From: Aquanectria penicillioides
Taxonomy: Eukaryota; Ascomycota; Sordariomycetes; Hypocreales; Nectriaceae
DNA: 64,000 nucleotides
NCBI GenBank assembly: GCA_003415625.1
Contig: PYIU01000002.1
Coordinates: 6,448,001 to 6,512,000 of the forward strand
Direction: 5' to 3'
This document shows positions 12,601 to 24,002 of this stretch, piece after piece (the stretch's first letter is position 1; each line of letters starts with the position of its first letter). A program made the position numbers and the translations under genes. The notes under the pieces were generated by a model. The model was not told where the DNA came from, made no database searches, and saw nothing but the letters and a program-made list of their open reading frames with translations.

Positions 12601-12906
12601 CGCTGCATATCGTATCGTTTTGTGCCTGTCTTCGACTCAGAATCTGTCCTGCTGTGACCCTTCACCTCGGCACCTGACAGCTTCCCCAGCATCGCCAAGT
12701 GTGGAGAGGCGCCGGCGGCGGACATCACTCTAAACCACGACCCTAGTAACCCAGTCGAGCAACTCTTTGGATCACAATCTTGCAAGCCGCCATTGACTAA
12801 TAAATTCTTCCCCGGAATCTTGCCATCAACCTCCTTCGCCGCTTTTCCCGGCATCTATTTAATTTCTATCCCTCTTATAGTCTTTCCCCCCCCCTCGATA
12901 TCTCTC
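9645..12906. other. 3.3 kb intergenic region without a convincing gene
   Basis: The region lies between the divergent MFS and aldehyde dehydrogenase genes. Many short open frames overlap here on all six frames, none with conserved motifs, introns or codon bias, so I treat it as non-coding. It contains short simple runs: poly-A at about 10303, a GGTGC-type triplication near 10883-10900, CACAGC repeats near 11785, and poly-A at about 12196. The last 400 nt before 12907 are rich in pyrimidines, as expected for a fungal 5' leader. Confidence 0.5.
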
Positions 12907-14599
12907 ATGTCGGCCTTGTTTCGTCCCACATTAGCCCTCTGTCGGAACATCGTCTCCAAACGTCCGAGTTTCACCATGGCCAGTTTCGTAAACCTCGAGG
13001 CGCCCAATGGCGTCAAGTATACTCAGCCTACCGGTCTATTCATCAACAACGAGTTTGTCTCGTCATCTTCTGGCCAGACCATCGTCTCCATTGATCCAGC
13101 GTTAGTGACCATCCATCTTTAGCCTAAATGCTTAGGTTAGGTGACTTACACGGGTTCCATGTAGCACCGAGACGGAAATCGCTGCTGTCCAGGCTGCTGA
13201 TGCTTCTGATGTAGACAAGGCTGTTCGTGCGGCCCACACCGCACTCAACAACCCTGAATGGAAGAAGCTGCCCGCCCAAGAGAGAGGACGGTTGATGTAC
13301 AAGCTGGCCGACCGCATTGAGCAGCAGGTGGAGATTTTTGCCACATCTGAGGCGTGGGACAACGGTATGTTCCTACGGTAGCAATTCATTCTCATGCGCG
13401 AGGTTGTTCTAACACACTCAATAGGCAAGACTTATGCTGATGCTGTCAATCTTGATCTTCCTGAAGTTATCAATGTCATTCGTTACTACGCCGGTTGGGC
13501 TGACAAGACGCACGGCCAGACAATCACGAGCAATCCTGCTAAGCTTGCTTACACCATTCGACAGCCTGTTGGTGTTGTCGGACAGATCATTCCTTGGAAT
13601 TTCCCCCTTTCCATGGCCAGCTGGAAGATTGGCCCTGCTTTGGCCTGCGGAAACACGGTCGTCCTTAAGGCTGCCGAGCAAACCCCTCTGAGCATCCTGC
13701 TACTGGCTGCCGCCGTGAAGGATGTTGGATTCCCTGCGGGCGTCTTCAATGTCATCAACGGGTACGGACGCGAAGCTGGATCGGCATTGGTTGAGCACCC
13801 TCTCGTGGATAAGGTTGCCTTTACCGGGTCGACTGCGACTGGCGCTCAGATTATGAAAATGGCTGCACCCACGCTGAAGAACATCACCTTGGAGACTGGA
13901 GGCAAGTCCCCCCTGCTCGTGTTTTCTGATTGCGACCTCGAGCAGGCTGCTCGGTGGTCGCACATGGGAATCATGTCAAACCAGGGCCAGATTTGCACCG
14001 CTACTTCTCGAATCCTAGTGGAAGACAAGGTCTACGACAAGTTTGTAGCTGAATTTCTCAAGACCACGTCGACCGTCAGCAAGGTCGGTGACCAGTGGGC
14101 CGCTGACACCTACCAGGGCCCCCAGGTGTCCAAGATGCAGTATGACAAGATCCTGGAGTATATCGAGATTGGAAAGGCGGAGGGCGCGAAGCTCCTTGCT
14201 GGCGGTAAGCCCAAGGACGTTAATGGCAAGGGCTTCTTCGTTGAGCCCACCGTATTCGGCGAGGTCAAGGACACGATGCGTATTTTCCGCGAGGAGATTT
14301 TCGGCCCTGTCGTGGTCATCACCCGCTTCAGCTCCGAGGATGAGGCTTTGAACCTGGCCAATGACTCAGCCTACGGACTGGGCGCAGCCGTCTTCACCAA
14401 AGACATTGAGCGCGCGCACCGCGTCGCCTCTGAGATCCAGGCCGGCATGGTTTGGATCAACAGCAGCCAGGACTGCGAGCCCGGCGTTCCCTTTGGCGGC
14501 GTCAAGCAGAGTGGTATTGGCCGGGAGTTGGGAGAGGCAGGATTGGACGCCTACAGCCAAATTAAGGCCGTGCATGTAAACATGGGAACACGAATTTAG
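12907..14599 (+). CDS. aldA: NAD(P)-dependent aldehyde dehydrogenase, probably dual-targeted
   Basis: Exons 12907-13100, 13165-13364 and 13425-14599 give 522 residues. The enzyme oxidises acetaldehyde and other aldehydes to acids. Motifs seen are PWNFPLSMASWKIGPALACG, GSTATG (nucleotide fold), LETGGKSP (general-base Glu, about residue 288) and NQGQICTATSR (nucleophile Cys, about residue 322), followed by EEIFGPVVV and GVKQSGIGRELGE. The first Met opens a 23-residue Arg/Ser-rich stretch without acidic residues (MSALFRPTLALCRNIVSKR), fitting a mitochondrial presequence. The second in-frame ATG (12976) starts MASFVNLEAPNG, the usual start of cytosolic fungal enzymes, and sits in a strong CACCATGG context. 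Leaky scanning could give both forms (inference). Confidence 0.92.
12970..12978 (+). promoter_or_regulatory. strong internal start context of the aldehyde dehydrogenase
   Basis: The second in-frame ATG (12976) sits in TTCACCATGG, close to the ideal fungal/Kozak context, while the first ATG at 12907 sits in the weaker TCTCATGT. This arrangement favours leaky scanning and a second, presequence-free protein. Confidence 0.5.
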
Positions 14600-15024
14600 G
14601 ATGCTGAGATTGGTGAGGCTTTTTTGTCAGCATGAAAGGCGCTTGGCGTTGGAAGGCATTAGGTATGCTCACGAGTAAAATCAATGAGACGTTTTTTTTT
14701 TTTTTTTTTTTTTTTTTGAAACTTGGAGATTGCCACTGTGAATACGCTGTCCATACGCTCTGAATACGCCATGAATACGCCAACAAGTCGACGGTTTGGG
14801 CTGCATTAGTGCTGGCGGCGGTGGTTGTGCTGTGGCTAAGCTGCAATGACATCAAAAAATGTGCCTTGTCTTTCCTTTCGGCTGTGCACCGACTTTTCCC
14901 CAACGTCGTTCCTTCGAAGTGGCCTAAAAGGGACAGGAGGATTTCATCACCGATTTTCCTCGCTACTATCTCTGATCTGCCAGCCTCATAGTTTACGAAC
15001 CAACGAAGAATAGATTTACCCAGA
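14600..15024. other. intergenic with T26 run
   Basis: A run of 26 T residues occupies 14692-14717 in the 3' region of the aldehyde dehydrogenase gene. Three GAATACGC-type copies follow at about 14740-14780. No gene is seen. Confidence 0.5.
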
Positions 15025-15711
15025 ATGGCTGAATCATACCCGTCAGACGATGACTTGCCGTCCTACGAGAGCTCTGCCAATAAAGACGCCGCCGAAAACC
15101 AAATCCTCGGCCCGGCTACCCTGCACGTCGCGGGGCGCTTCATCCACTCAGCTGATCCGCAAGCGTCACCTCTGTACGAGTTCTCCCAAACCATCGAGTT
15201 CCTGAGGGATTCGAACCGCGTCGTAACTCTGGAGCGGATAGACCAGGTTGTCTCATCACACAACGGCGCGCCCAAGGTCCAGCCCCGCAAGCGACACTTG
15301 TTCGACCTCAAGCACCCGACGTGGGGCGAGTTCCCTATCTTTGAGTTCCTCGCCGAATGGACCTCACGCCGGGCGCTCTGTTCCCTCGGAATCCGGCCAT
15401 TCCGGCCAAAGAGCGGCTTGCTGGCCAGCCTGGGCAACGCCAGGAGGAAAGGCTACCGAGTGCACCGGATTGTGCGGAGCCAGGACCGGCGCTTCGAGGA
15501 GAGGGAGGTCGTGTTTGTAGCGTCGCCATCGCGGGACCGGGCTGTCGGGTTTGAGTGGAGCGACAGCGAGGGCCGGCTGCTGGCGCGGGAAGTCGAGGCG
15601 AATGAGCTGATGAGCTTGGTGGTCACGGCCGAGATGGGAACCGCAAAACGAGATGCACTTGTGGCGGCATGGATGCTGAGGGTGTGGTATGAGTTGTCCA
15701 AAGAGAATTGA
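15025..15711 (+). CDS. fungal conserved hypothetical protein
   Basis: This single-exon protein has 228 residues. An acidic, Ser-rich N-terminus (SDDDLPSYESS) is followed by a globular part beginning ILGPATLHVAGRFIHS and including a Tyr/Phe-rich EFSQTIEFLRDSNRVVTLERID segment, then a basic KVQPRKRHLFDLKHP loop and an Arg-rich stretch. The C-terminal third carries a helix-like run ending AAWMLRVWYELSKEN. There is no signal peptide or membrane span. Coding character is good (high GC at third positions, few rare codons) and the frame is closed by TGA at 15709. I recognise it only as the kind of uncharacterised protein widespread in Pezizomycotina; no function is assigned. Confidence 0.7.
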   Translation: MAESYPSDDDLPSYESSANKDAAENQILGPATLHVAGRFIHSADPQASPLYEFSQTIEFLRDSNRVVTLERIDQVVSSHNGAPKVQPRKRHLFDLKHPTWGEFPIFEFLAEWTSRRALCSLGIRPFRPKSGLLASLGNARRKGYRVHRIVRSQDRRFEEREVVFVASPSRDRAVGFEWSDSEGRLLAREVEANELMSLVVTAEMGTAKRDALVAAWMLRVWYELSKEN

Positions 15712-16300
15712 CGAGTGGATTCGGATGATGACATTGAGTAACATTTAGTCCTCACCGCGTGAGGAGAGGAGAGGGGACGTGTTGGATCGGCTGACATCTG
15801 AGATCATCACATCAAGAAAGATGTTGAGACAAGGAAAGCCCGGCCGAGTAGCTAACGAGGGCGTGTTTGTGTCGGGAGGATAGAGATGCTGGCACTAGCA
15901 TGTGTTAATAGCAGCACGTCGGGCGTTTGATGGAGTCTTTTTATTCATTTGCTGGCATCCCATAGATACCTCTATTCGTGTTTCCTAGCCCAAGCACACA
16001 TCAGTTTGAACACAATGCACACCACGTGCCAAGAAATGTTCTTCATTTGGTCGAAGCCTTAAAAGATAATTATTGAGACATATCATTTAGCCTTCAAGTT
16101 TGCATGTTCGTGCGGTCGTCGTGCAACACACCCCATATGTTTGACCCGGCGATTGCCATCCTCGGAAGCGGATACAGCCTCCTCCTGTAAGTCCGCGGAA
16201 CCTTGGTAGGATGCGAATTTGTCCGTGTCAGTGTGTGTGTGTGTGGTTCCAAGTCCCTGCTGTCAGCCTCGGAAACAGGGGTACTTCATTGCATATAGCC
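15712..16300. other. convergent 3' region
   Basis: This lies between the tail-to-tail hypothetical gene and ASA1. It contains a short TG repeat near 16230-16242. No gene is seen. Confidence 0.45.
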
Positions 16301-17758
16301 TCAGTAAATGTCCCATAAGCTGACCTTTCCGTCTTTAGCCCCCACAGCGATCCAGTGTGCTGTCTTAGCTTGCGCGATGCGCCGATCCCTGACGCTTGGC
16401 GTCGTCTTCAGCAACGTTCCAGCCCCTCGGGACGTAACCTCTGACGAGCTGGTTCCCAACTGACAGGATGGCGGCGCCTCTTTTGCGGAGGAAGTATCGT
16501 CGTGAGCCGAACCGGCCACAGGATCCGACGTAGCACTTGAGGGCGTGAGATTTGAGAATGCCACGGCGTAGCATCCGACTTGGTGCCACTTGAGAACAGC
16601 CAGTTCCTTCATTGTTTTTGCCGAGTAAACTCGAACTTTGGAGTCCCAACCGGCGGTGGCAAATATTCGACCGTCAGATCTCACCTTTAGGCTCTGTTGG
16701 CCTGAGTGCTTGGTATTGACAACCTTGATTGGATCTTTCCATTCCTGTAGCTTTCGGGGCCCATATGAGTTGTCATGGGAAGAGGATTGTTTGAGAGCAG
16801 CAGATAGGAGGGATTGCGGTTTTGGGGGATCGTCGTCAGTTATCTCCACTACCCTTGCGCTGCTAGATGGGATTGAGATTATCTCTTGGCGGTCGGTGGG
16901 GATAGGGTGTCTGACGATGAGCGAATCAGCTGAAGAAGAAACGAAGAAGCGACGCTCAGGGTCGACATCAAGCGATAAGATCGGTTGAGAGTGTGCTTGA
17001 GACTGGTAGGTGGTGATCCATTCACCATCCAAGCTAAGACGGTGAACCGATGCGTAGCCATTCTCAAACGCAGCCAGGAGAGTTAGTGCGCCTTCGTGAT
17101 GGAAGAGAGATAAACACATGGCCATTCCATTCTTCTGTCCCGGCCTGATGGTGTGGATTCGAGTTTGGCTGGGTAGGGAATAGATGTCAATCTTTTGCAA
17201 CTGTCAGCACGCGCCGAGAACTCGACTACACAAGAGTACCACTCACAGCTTCAGATGCCAAGGTGTTGGGGACAGCGATGACAATCTCAGACGAACTGTC
17301 TAAAGGACCCGGGCTACTGGAGCATGCAGCAAATGAACAAAAGTTCATCGTGTTGACTTCCAGGATGTATAGAACCCATGGTTGAGCGCGCGGGGTCGGC
17401 ACGTCTTCAACGGGCAAGGCTTTGCTGAGATGAGCTTCATCGTCCTCGCCGAGTTTCCAGACGATCAATTTATTATCGCGTCCATGCCTGCAAAACTTTG
17501 AGTACGAGAACCCGACTACCGGGGTAAGGAAACTTACGAGATTATCCTGTCTTCTCCCCAGCCTTGGACTCCAAGGATGGCGTTCTCATGCGCGCGCCAC
17601 ACGGCCTGCGGCCTCATGATGGTTAGGTCCCATACCACGACATAGCCCTCCGCGTCGCCAGTTAATAGCCTGCTGTTGTCCCTGATGAATGCCGCAGAGT
17701 GGACTTGGGCCTTGTGGCCGCGAAGAATGGCTTTCGGGGATGGCATTGAGCCATCCAT
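16301..17758 (-). CDS. ASA1: ASTRA-associated protein 1, WD-repeat protein
   Basis: Exons 17758-17538, 17487-17247 and 17191-16301 give 450 residues. Asa1 is a subunit of the ASTRA/TTT-linked assembly that matures PIKK kinases such as TOR in the nucleus and cytosol. WD-type repeats are visible: the N-terminal [20 protein letters not shown] with VVVWDL, a repeat ending RDNKLIVWK, the middle [20 protein letters not shown], the [21 protein letters not shown] repeat, and the terminal [16 protein letters not shown] at the extreme C-terminus, typical of this family. The third exon start could instead be 17200 (adding LQK), because two acceptors, 10 nt apart, both keep the frame. I prefer the downstream one because the upstream AG abuts the branch-like CTGAC. 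Confidence 0.85.
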
Positions 17759-19594
17759 TTTAGATGTGTGGTTGAGGTTTCGGCACCAAAATTAGGAATC
17801 TGAATATGATGATTGTTCTATTTTGCGGTCATTGTCGCAAATTCTCTCGCGAAACCTGTCCAAGTCACCCCAAAAATTAATCCAGCTAGTCAAAAGCACC
17901 AAAATGAATTAGTCTTGGTTCTCTGTTTATGCCTAGCGAAATATGAAGCTGCTGGCGTCGCGTTTGTCACTGGGCATCTGTGCAAGTGGTCGAGTTTCCA
18001 TCGTTGCAGATGGCTCCGCTTTCACCACTCTGGTCAGGTGACGAGCGACACGCTACTGCTGCTCATGATTACGAAGGTAATGAATCCTCGGCTCCAAAGT
18101 ATTTTGAGGATTCTAATAATGATGGGTTCTTATTCATGAAATCGAATTAATATTCTATTTTTTAGGGCTTATTATTTCCATTTCATTCCGTGTTGCTTTT
18201 CTCGTCTTGTCTTCTATTCGATTCATCTCTTCGTTGTCACCTTGTGTGGATGTTGATTTAAATGGGAGAATGGCCGAGTTCTTTCATGCTGACTCGATAG
18301 TCGCGGATGAATTAAATACGGATATATATCGCATTTAAAGACTAAGTCTGGTATACAATAAGAATCGTTGGCTGTGCATCTGATGTGATCATGTCTTAGG
18401 GCACCAGTTGTAGGTGGATCTTTCTCACAGATTTAGTCGCGCTTGACAGCGATAGTAACACAAAAAAAAAAAAAAAAAGAATTTGGAAAGGAAGTATTTT
18501 TAAAAATACTTATGGACTCATATTACGCATTTTATTGTTGATGGACTTTCGTTGTATTATATTTTTACATCCTGAAGACTTTATTTCAGTATTGGAGGAC
18601 GTATGTGCATCATTGGCACTGATTGCACATCTATGGGTGCTAGATAGATAACTAGTCCTTGACACCTAGACCAGTGCATGTTCTCTTCATCAATGCTAGC
18701 GAATTATAGTAACTGTTACGCTTCCAACGTGATGTGTGGGTTATGGGTATGATTGAGGTTAGGAAGCGCCCCCTCGCCTACTGTTGATTAGGGATAATAT
18801 CGGCCAAGGCCGTGGATTCAAGTTATGCGAGCGAAAATTTCAGTTGATATTCATTACATAGCCTGATAGAATATAACTTAAAACTCATAGGTGCAAATAA
18901 TCCTTCTTTGTATAGTATACTGGCACCTCTTGCAAGGGTTTCATCCTCGACACACCCGGGTTCAACAACGCATGACACCCTGACGATAGTATACAAAGTG
19001 AGAACACACGCTTCCTGACCTGTAATTTTAAAATGGATCTCAAAGGAGGAGAAGCATTTGCTTGTACGCTATCGATGGAAAAGAGCACCGGGATCTGCGA
19101 CACAAGATTCCGGGGTGCTGGAAGCACATGTTGAAGCTGAGGCATTCGCTCAGGTGGCTTTCATAACTAGAAAATGGAGTTGAAGGATGGCTACGGTGTG
19201 GGATTGTTTCAGAAGTTGAGCTTATTCAAACCAGAAGTTTCTGGGACCTGATGTTTCACAATGGAAACACTACGCAGGGATAGGATGGCAGAGGCTTAAA
19301 TACATTGTCTATTGGCGAAAACCTAGTCTAGAGGGAGTTAAGAATAAACCGGCATCATGTATCCAGCGGGAGCTAGAACACAATGACTTCTAAACTGCCC
19401 GAACTAACTTGCGAAAGGATTTGTCAATATTATGGAGAGAGAAGTTAAAGGAATAAAGAATATATAAATCTTGTGAATAGTGTCGAAGAAACCGAGGAAC
19501 AACGTGCTCAAAAATCGAAGAATGTATGATGTTTTAATCCTCACCATCCCTCCAAAAGAAAAAGAAAAGAAAAGAGGAATCATGAAGAAATAAA
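17759..19594. other. 1.8 kb AT-rich intergenic region
   Basis: Base composition drops sharply in GC after about 18100. A 17-A run lies at 18462-18478, with several A/T-rich stretches. No credible reading frame is present. It marks the left edge of the accessory segment that continues to about 30 kb. Confidence 0.5.
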
Positions 19595-22254
19595 TCAAAG
19601 TTGTTGGTCATAATATGGCGTAGTCATCATCTTTTCTATCCATGGTTTCATCTGGTCCGATGAATCGAATCTCATATCGAGTATCTCGGTACCATCCCCG
19701 GTGCTGTAATGTATTCGGCAAACAGGACTGCCTAAACAATTATCAGTATTATGTCAGAAGAAGAACCGCCCCCTAACGTACCTAGATCAGGAGGCATCGA
19801 AATTATCATGATATAATTCCGTGAAATCCCCCTTATTAGTTCTACTTTGGCTTCCCTTTGCCTCAATACACGTAATCGGCCTGTAGCATTTCTTGGTTTG
19901 CAAAGTAATAACATAAATTGGAAAAGATACACATGATACTGCAAGGGTTGATTAACATTTCAGAACCATATTTCTTTTTTCAAGATGACTTACAGTCTCA
20001 TCAAACTCTTGCCTATTTCTTGAAACAGCCACAATATCAAAAAGTTGAGGTTGGCCAAGTTGGCTTTCGGTGAGGCCGCCCATACTATCCAAGCTATTCT
20101 CAAACTGTAGTCTTAGTGTCGTCTTGAGCTCTTCCTCTTTCCATGTGTCGTCTGCTCTTGCTTTTTCATCTTTGATCCTGTGCCATGCGTGGAATATGTC
20201 GTTCAATTGGACATCTGTGTACACCGACTGCCCTTGTAAAGAGACGTCCTGAAGTGTGTCAGCCGTGTTCTCATTTAATAAGCCTGTTTATAATGTGCCA
20301 TACAGTAAGAAATGCGGCATATTCGGGGACCCTGCTAAGGGGCACAGACAAGGCTTCCAAACATGACCTTGTGGCTATACGCTGGCCTTGTTCTCTTGAA
20401 AACTGTTGCTTTTCCAGCATTGCCTTGAGCGCAAACATGGGCTTTATTTGACTTTCAAGCAAATTTGTATAATTTGCGGCTGTCTTTGCCCAACATTTGA
20501 ATACTCTACCCCAGGACTGCTCAGCGGATGGCAGCAAGAAGTTTGCTTCTAAATCTAGAAGAAGCTGTATCTGGTTATGCAGGATATCGGACAAAGGATC
20601 AAAAATCAAAGCAAGTTGGTGGTGATTGAGTGGAGTGTGCCTTGCCATGCCCGGTTTATTCGCAAATATTGTCTGAATAGTTTGAACGGCGCCCCTTTCA
20701 TCAATTATAAATCCTTCAATAAATGCCTGAATAGATGTGAATGGCCGTGACGGAAGCATATGCGAAAGATCGGGCGATTGGATGACGTTGCAAAGCCGCA
20801 GTTTCGCGAGGATCACACCTATGGTATCTACAATCTGTTTGGAGAAATATTAGGGCGGTATCAATAGATAATGAATACAGCCATACCTTGAAATTTTTCG
20901 CGTAGTTGTTGCTCATCAATTCCTCGACTGTGAAGCTGTCCTCAAGGTTGAGGGTATCAACGCACTCTCGACGGAACTCGGCGATCGCATCTCCAGGTGC
21001 CCCATTCTCGGAATTTTTGTAAATAGAAACATCCCATTGAGGCGAAAACTCATTGAGGAGCATCAGGAAAGGGTAGCCGAGTCTGAACACATCTAAGACG
21101 TCATTGACCGGGTTGAACAATGCACCGAGACTACCCTCTTGGTGTTGAAAAAGCTCCCCAAAACCGTTGATTTGAATTAGTTGAGATTTAATCTCCAAGG
21201 AGTCATAGAATAGAGAGCCTGTGGGGCCGACGGCGACAGGCTGGTGCTCTTGATTGTCGCCAAACTGGTAGTGGCGCGAGTTTGCAAGATCGTCAGGATA
21301 TACTGGTAGTGCGATAACAGAGACTAAAGAGATTTGGCCGAGACTCAAACCAGAAAACATGGACCAGGCATTGGATCGAGCTACGGAGCTCCGAAAAGAA
21401 AAGTCGACTGTATTGCGTTTCACTCGGCGGTATACCCGTGACGCTTCGAGATCGGTCTCGAATTCAGATGAAGATACTGCATTTTCCTGGAGAGGTAGAG
21501 ACATACGTGATGTCGAAATGACACTGCGATGATCCTTCAGTTTTGAAGTTCTGTTCAGCATATGCGCCGCGGGACGTTCGGTTCCTGAACTCTTGACCCT
21601 AGAAAACAAACTTCGTCGTTTTAAACTAGTAGTTTCGGTGCTAAACATGTGCTCTAGATTCATTAATCGTCTGCAGAGCTTCTCGTTGCTCATTAGAAGA
21701 GAATCAACACTGAGAGACAGTTCATTTTGACATTTTTTGGCTTGCAGATCTGAATTACTGAGGCCATTGAAAAAAGCCGTTGGGTTAGCATAAGTGTGTA
21801 CATAGGCGCCTAACTGGGGAGAATACCACTGTAGGATCGTAAGCATTAGAGTTATCGAGGTTTTGAAGCCCTCGAGTCTGACCAAGAGTGACTCAAGAAC
21901 CCCTTGCTTTCGCACCCATTGAAATCGAGACCATAGTGGGACCGCACCATCATTGACCAACGAAGCGGTAGTAGATTCGAGCTCTGAGAAGATTAGGACT
22001 CCGTCTGTTAATATAGCGACTATCTGATCCACCTGGATCAACGACGCATTTTTGATGATTGTATTTTGTAAATTGTTGACGAGGTGTTGCACGGCGGACA
22101 AAATTTTCCCGGTACTTTCGACAGCAGAATGGACCTTGATGGCGATGTCGGGCGTGTCCTTGGCCGCTGACACATACGGACCAAGAATCTTTGCCACTTC
22201 TCCAGCTGCTGTAAGAAGTCCGGCGATTGAAGCAGCAACACTGAGAGGATCCAT
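19595..22254 (-). CDS. Cdc24-like RhoGEF with a STAND-type N-terminal domain, no PB1
   Basis: Exons 22254-20887, 20834-20304, 20248-19994, 19938-19782 and 19731-19595 give 815 residues, all in phase. The N-terminus MDPLSVAASIAGLLTAAGEV is the helical domain (PF17111-like) that usually opens fungal STAND/NLR proteins. A Ser-rich linker leads to a CDC24-type calponin domain (LGYPFLMLLNEFSPQ ... ILAKL, about residues 395-475). A DH domain (about 480-700) and a PH domain (TYHVYLFQFMLLLCKP ... DQMKPWIEKM, about 705-810) follow. Cdc24 activates Cdc42/Rac at the plasma membrane. Here the C-terminal PB1 domain that binds Bem1/NoxR is absent; the protein stops 8 residues after the PH helix. An upstream in-frame ATG at 22326 exists but the domain normally begins at MDPLSV. 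This is probably a divergent paralogue rather than the housekeeping CDC24. Confidence 0.8.
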
Positions 22255-22326
22255 AGCTACGATGGAGTTGAAGGAGCGAAAAAAAGCAGTTGTGAAATTT
22301 GTCGAAAATCGGGCTGTGGGCATCAA

Positions 22327-23366
22327 AGATCAATGGAGGCTGAGCACGAGGCTGACTGGCAAGCCTCCACAGCTGATAGGCCCTTGCAAGCCTATCAGCT
22401 ACGTATTGACACAAATGCAGGGGCAAATATGCAGGGGCTCAATAATGAATTTGCGTTGAAATCGGCACTGAAGTTGACATCCTAGTGATCTGCAGCTGAA
22501 TTGAGACTAGCTTCGTCGATATCGTTATTTATATCATGTTCGATGACCGGAGTGCACTGGATGAATGGAGGCGTAAACTGCGATACACACTTACCGCAAG
22601 TAGCACCTTGGTCCGCGTACCAATATTGTACAGATAACACTTAATTTGGAGAGATCCCTTATAGCTATCAACACTAGTGCCAAGGCCAAGTGACTAACTA
22701 AACAGGTATCTAGAATCTCTCCACATAGCCCATAAAATCCTTGTATATTTTTGATATTATGTCAAATAGCATGAGTGTCTGCCGTGATCTTTTCGGCTCG
22801 CTGATTATTGTGATTCTAATCCATGAGTTTGGATAAAGAGTGAAAGGACTTAGAACAGATCCTGAGACAAGAATAAATATGGGACAAGAGCCTGCTGCAA
22901 CGAAGCAAAATAGAAACTTAAATCAATCATACTAGAATGAGCTGAATGGGAAATTATCTTCAGCCTCCATAGCGCGTTGCGGGGCTTTGTACTTTGATGA
23001 CGGGGCTAAGAGACCGTTCTTGCGTTTGGTGAATAACAAGATATTGGAGTTTCCAATTTGTTGTTCCGATGCTGGAATCGTGGTGTTGGGTGGACGGCCC
23101 CAAATGGGTTTCAAAGTGATTGCTGATTCATATCTCGATCAACCGATTTCAATCTGGTATCAATAATACGAAGCTTGCCGGTATCCGGAAAAGCCATTAA
23201 AAGTGGAACATACTGCAGCATCGCAGTGCTGATCAACGCTCGTCTTAACTTTAATTCCAACCTGTGTCGTAAGCTTGCCTGACATAAATGAAAGGATCCC
23301 AGTATCCCTGCCAATCCGAAAACTAAAAGTAATAAGCACCATGTGTTTGGGGGTGGCTACGGGCGT
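22327..23366. other. intergenic, AT-rich, possible gene remnants
   Basis: Between 22930 and 23340 the minus strand has three short overlapping frames (about 60-67 residues each) in different phases that read like a broken protein, but I recognise no family. Otherwise nothing is seen. Confidence 0.3.
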
Positions 23367-23373
23367 TATAAAA
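23367..23373 (+). promoter_or_regulatory. TATA box of the chorismate mutase gene
   Basis: A TATAAAA element lies about 80-95 nt upstream of the chorismate mutase start, the spacing expected for a fungal TATA promoter with a short leader. Confidence 0.45.
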
Positions 23374-23447
23374 CGGCGCGGACCACCGTAGTTGGATTTT
23401 CATTTCTCGACTTCGTTTTATCGCCAACTTGAAGGCCACACAAACCA

Positions 23448-24002
23448 ATGACATATTCCACAATGCGCTCCGCCATTCTCCTCGTTGATTTCCCATTGGG
23501 GATTGTAGCCCTCAATTCTAACTTAAGCTGTCAATACGCCCCTTCGGTCAATGCTACGATGGAGAACTACCCCGGTTCTGGCAACAACAAAACAGCGGAA
23601 CCTACCGCGTATTACCTTGATCTCCTGTCGACGGTCCCCGTGGCCGACGTGTGCAACTCTAAGAATGGCAACAGCACCGCAGAGCTAGCATGCGCCCGCA
23701 AATTCATCGATGCTATCGATGAACAAATTGCATTTTTGTACGCCCGCCGTCTTGGTTATGCCGCCGTTGCCGGGCATGCCAAGTTCCGATCAAACTCTAG
23801 TCTCAACGACCCCACCAGGAATGAGGTCGTTGCTGAAGGAATGGCACAGCGTGTATTGAAGTACGGCGGGAGTGCAGAGGCAGGCAGGGTGATGGGAGGA
23901 GAGGGATGTCAAATTTATGCCAGCTTGGAGTACGAGGAGGAAAGCATTCAGGAAGCTTGTGCTCCTTCTTTCAATGAGGACTTCTCCAGGACATGCACCT
24001 AG
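23448..24002 (+). CDS. secreted-type AroQ chorismate mutase
   Basis: This single exon encodes 184 residues (179 if the second Met at 23463 is used). The core reads ARKFIDAIDEQIAFLYARR, then YAAVAGHAKF and DPTRNEVV, matching AroQ/CM_2: R..ID.ID, LL..R, K, and the D-P-x-R-x-E helix-2 signature. These place the Arg, Lys and Arg that bind chorismate. The N-terminus has a short hydrophobic stretch (MRSAILLVDFPLGIVAL) that can act as a signal peptide. The mature part carries five N-glycosylation sequons (NLS, NAT, NKT, NST, NSS) and four Cys (one near position 28, then C..C and a C-terminal pair), all pointing to the secretory route. Chorismate mutase normally makes prephenate in the cytosol, so secretion suggests a host-directed or extracellular role (inference). 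It sits alone between an odd RhoGEF and pseudogenes. Confidence 0.7.
   Translation: MTYSTMRSAILLVDFPLGIVALNSNLSCQYAPSVNATMENYPGSGNNKTAEPTAYYLDLLSTVPVADVCNSKNGNSTAELACARKFIDAIDEQIAFLYARRLGYAAVAGHAKFRSNSSLNDPTRNEVVAEGMAQRVLKYGGSAEAGRVMGGEGCQIYASLEYEEESIQEACAPSFNEDFSRTCT

Noticed and set aside
18885..19145. Short 86-codon frame on minus in the AT-rich gap
   Set aside because: No homology cue, poor codon character, isolated.
22932..23342. Possible gene on minus with three short overlapping frames
   Set aside because: No intron arrangement joined them convincingly and no family was recognised; mentioned only as possible remnants.
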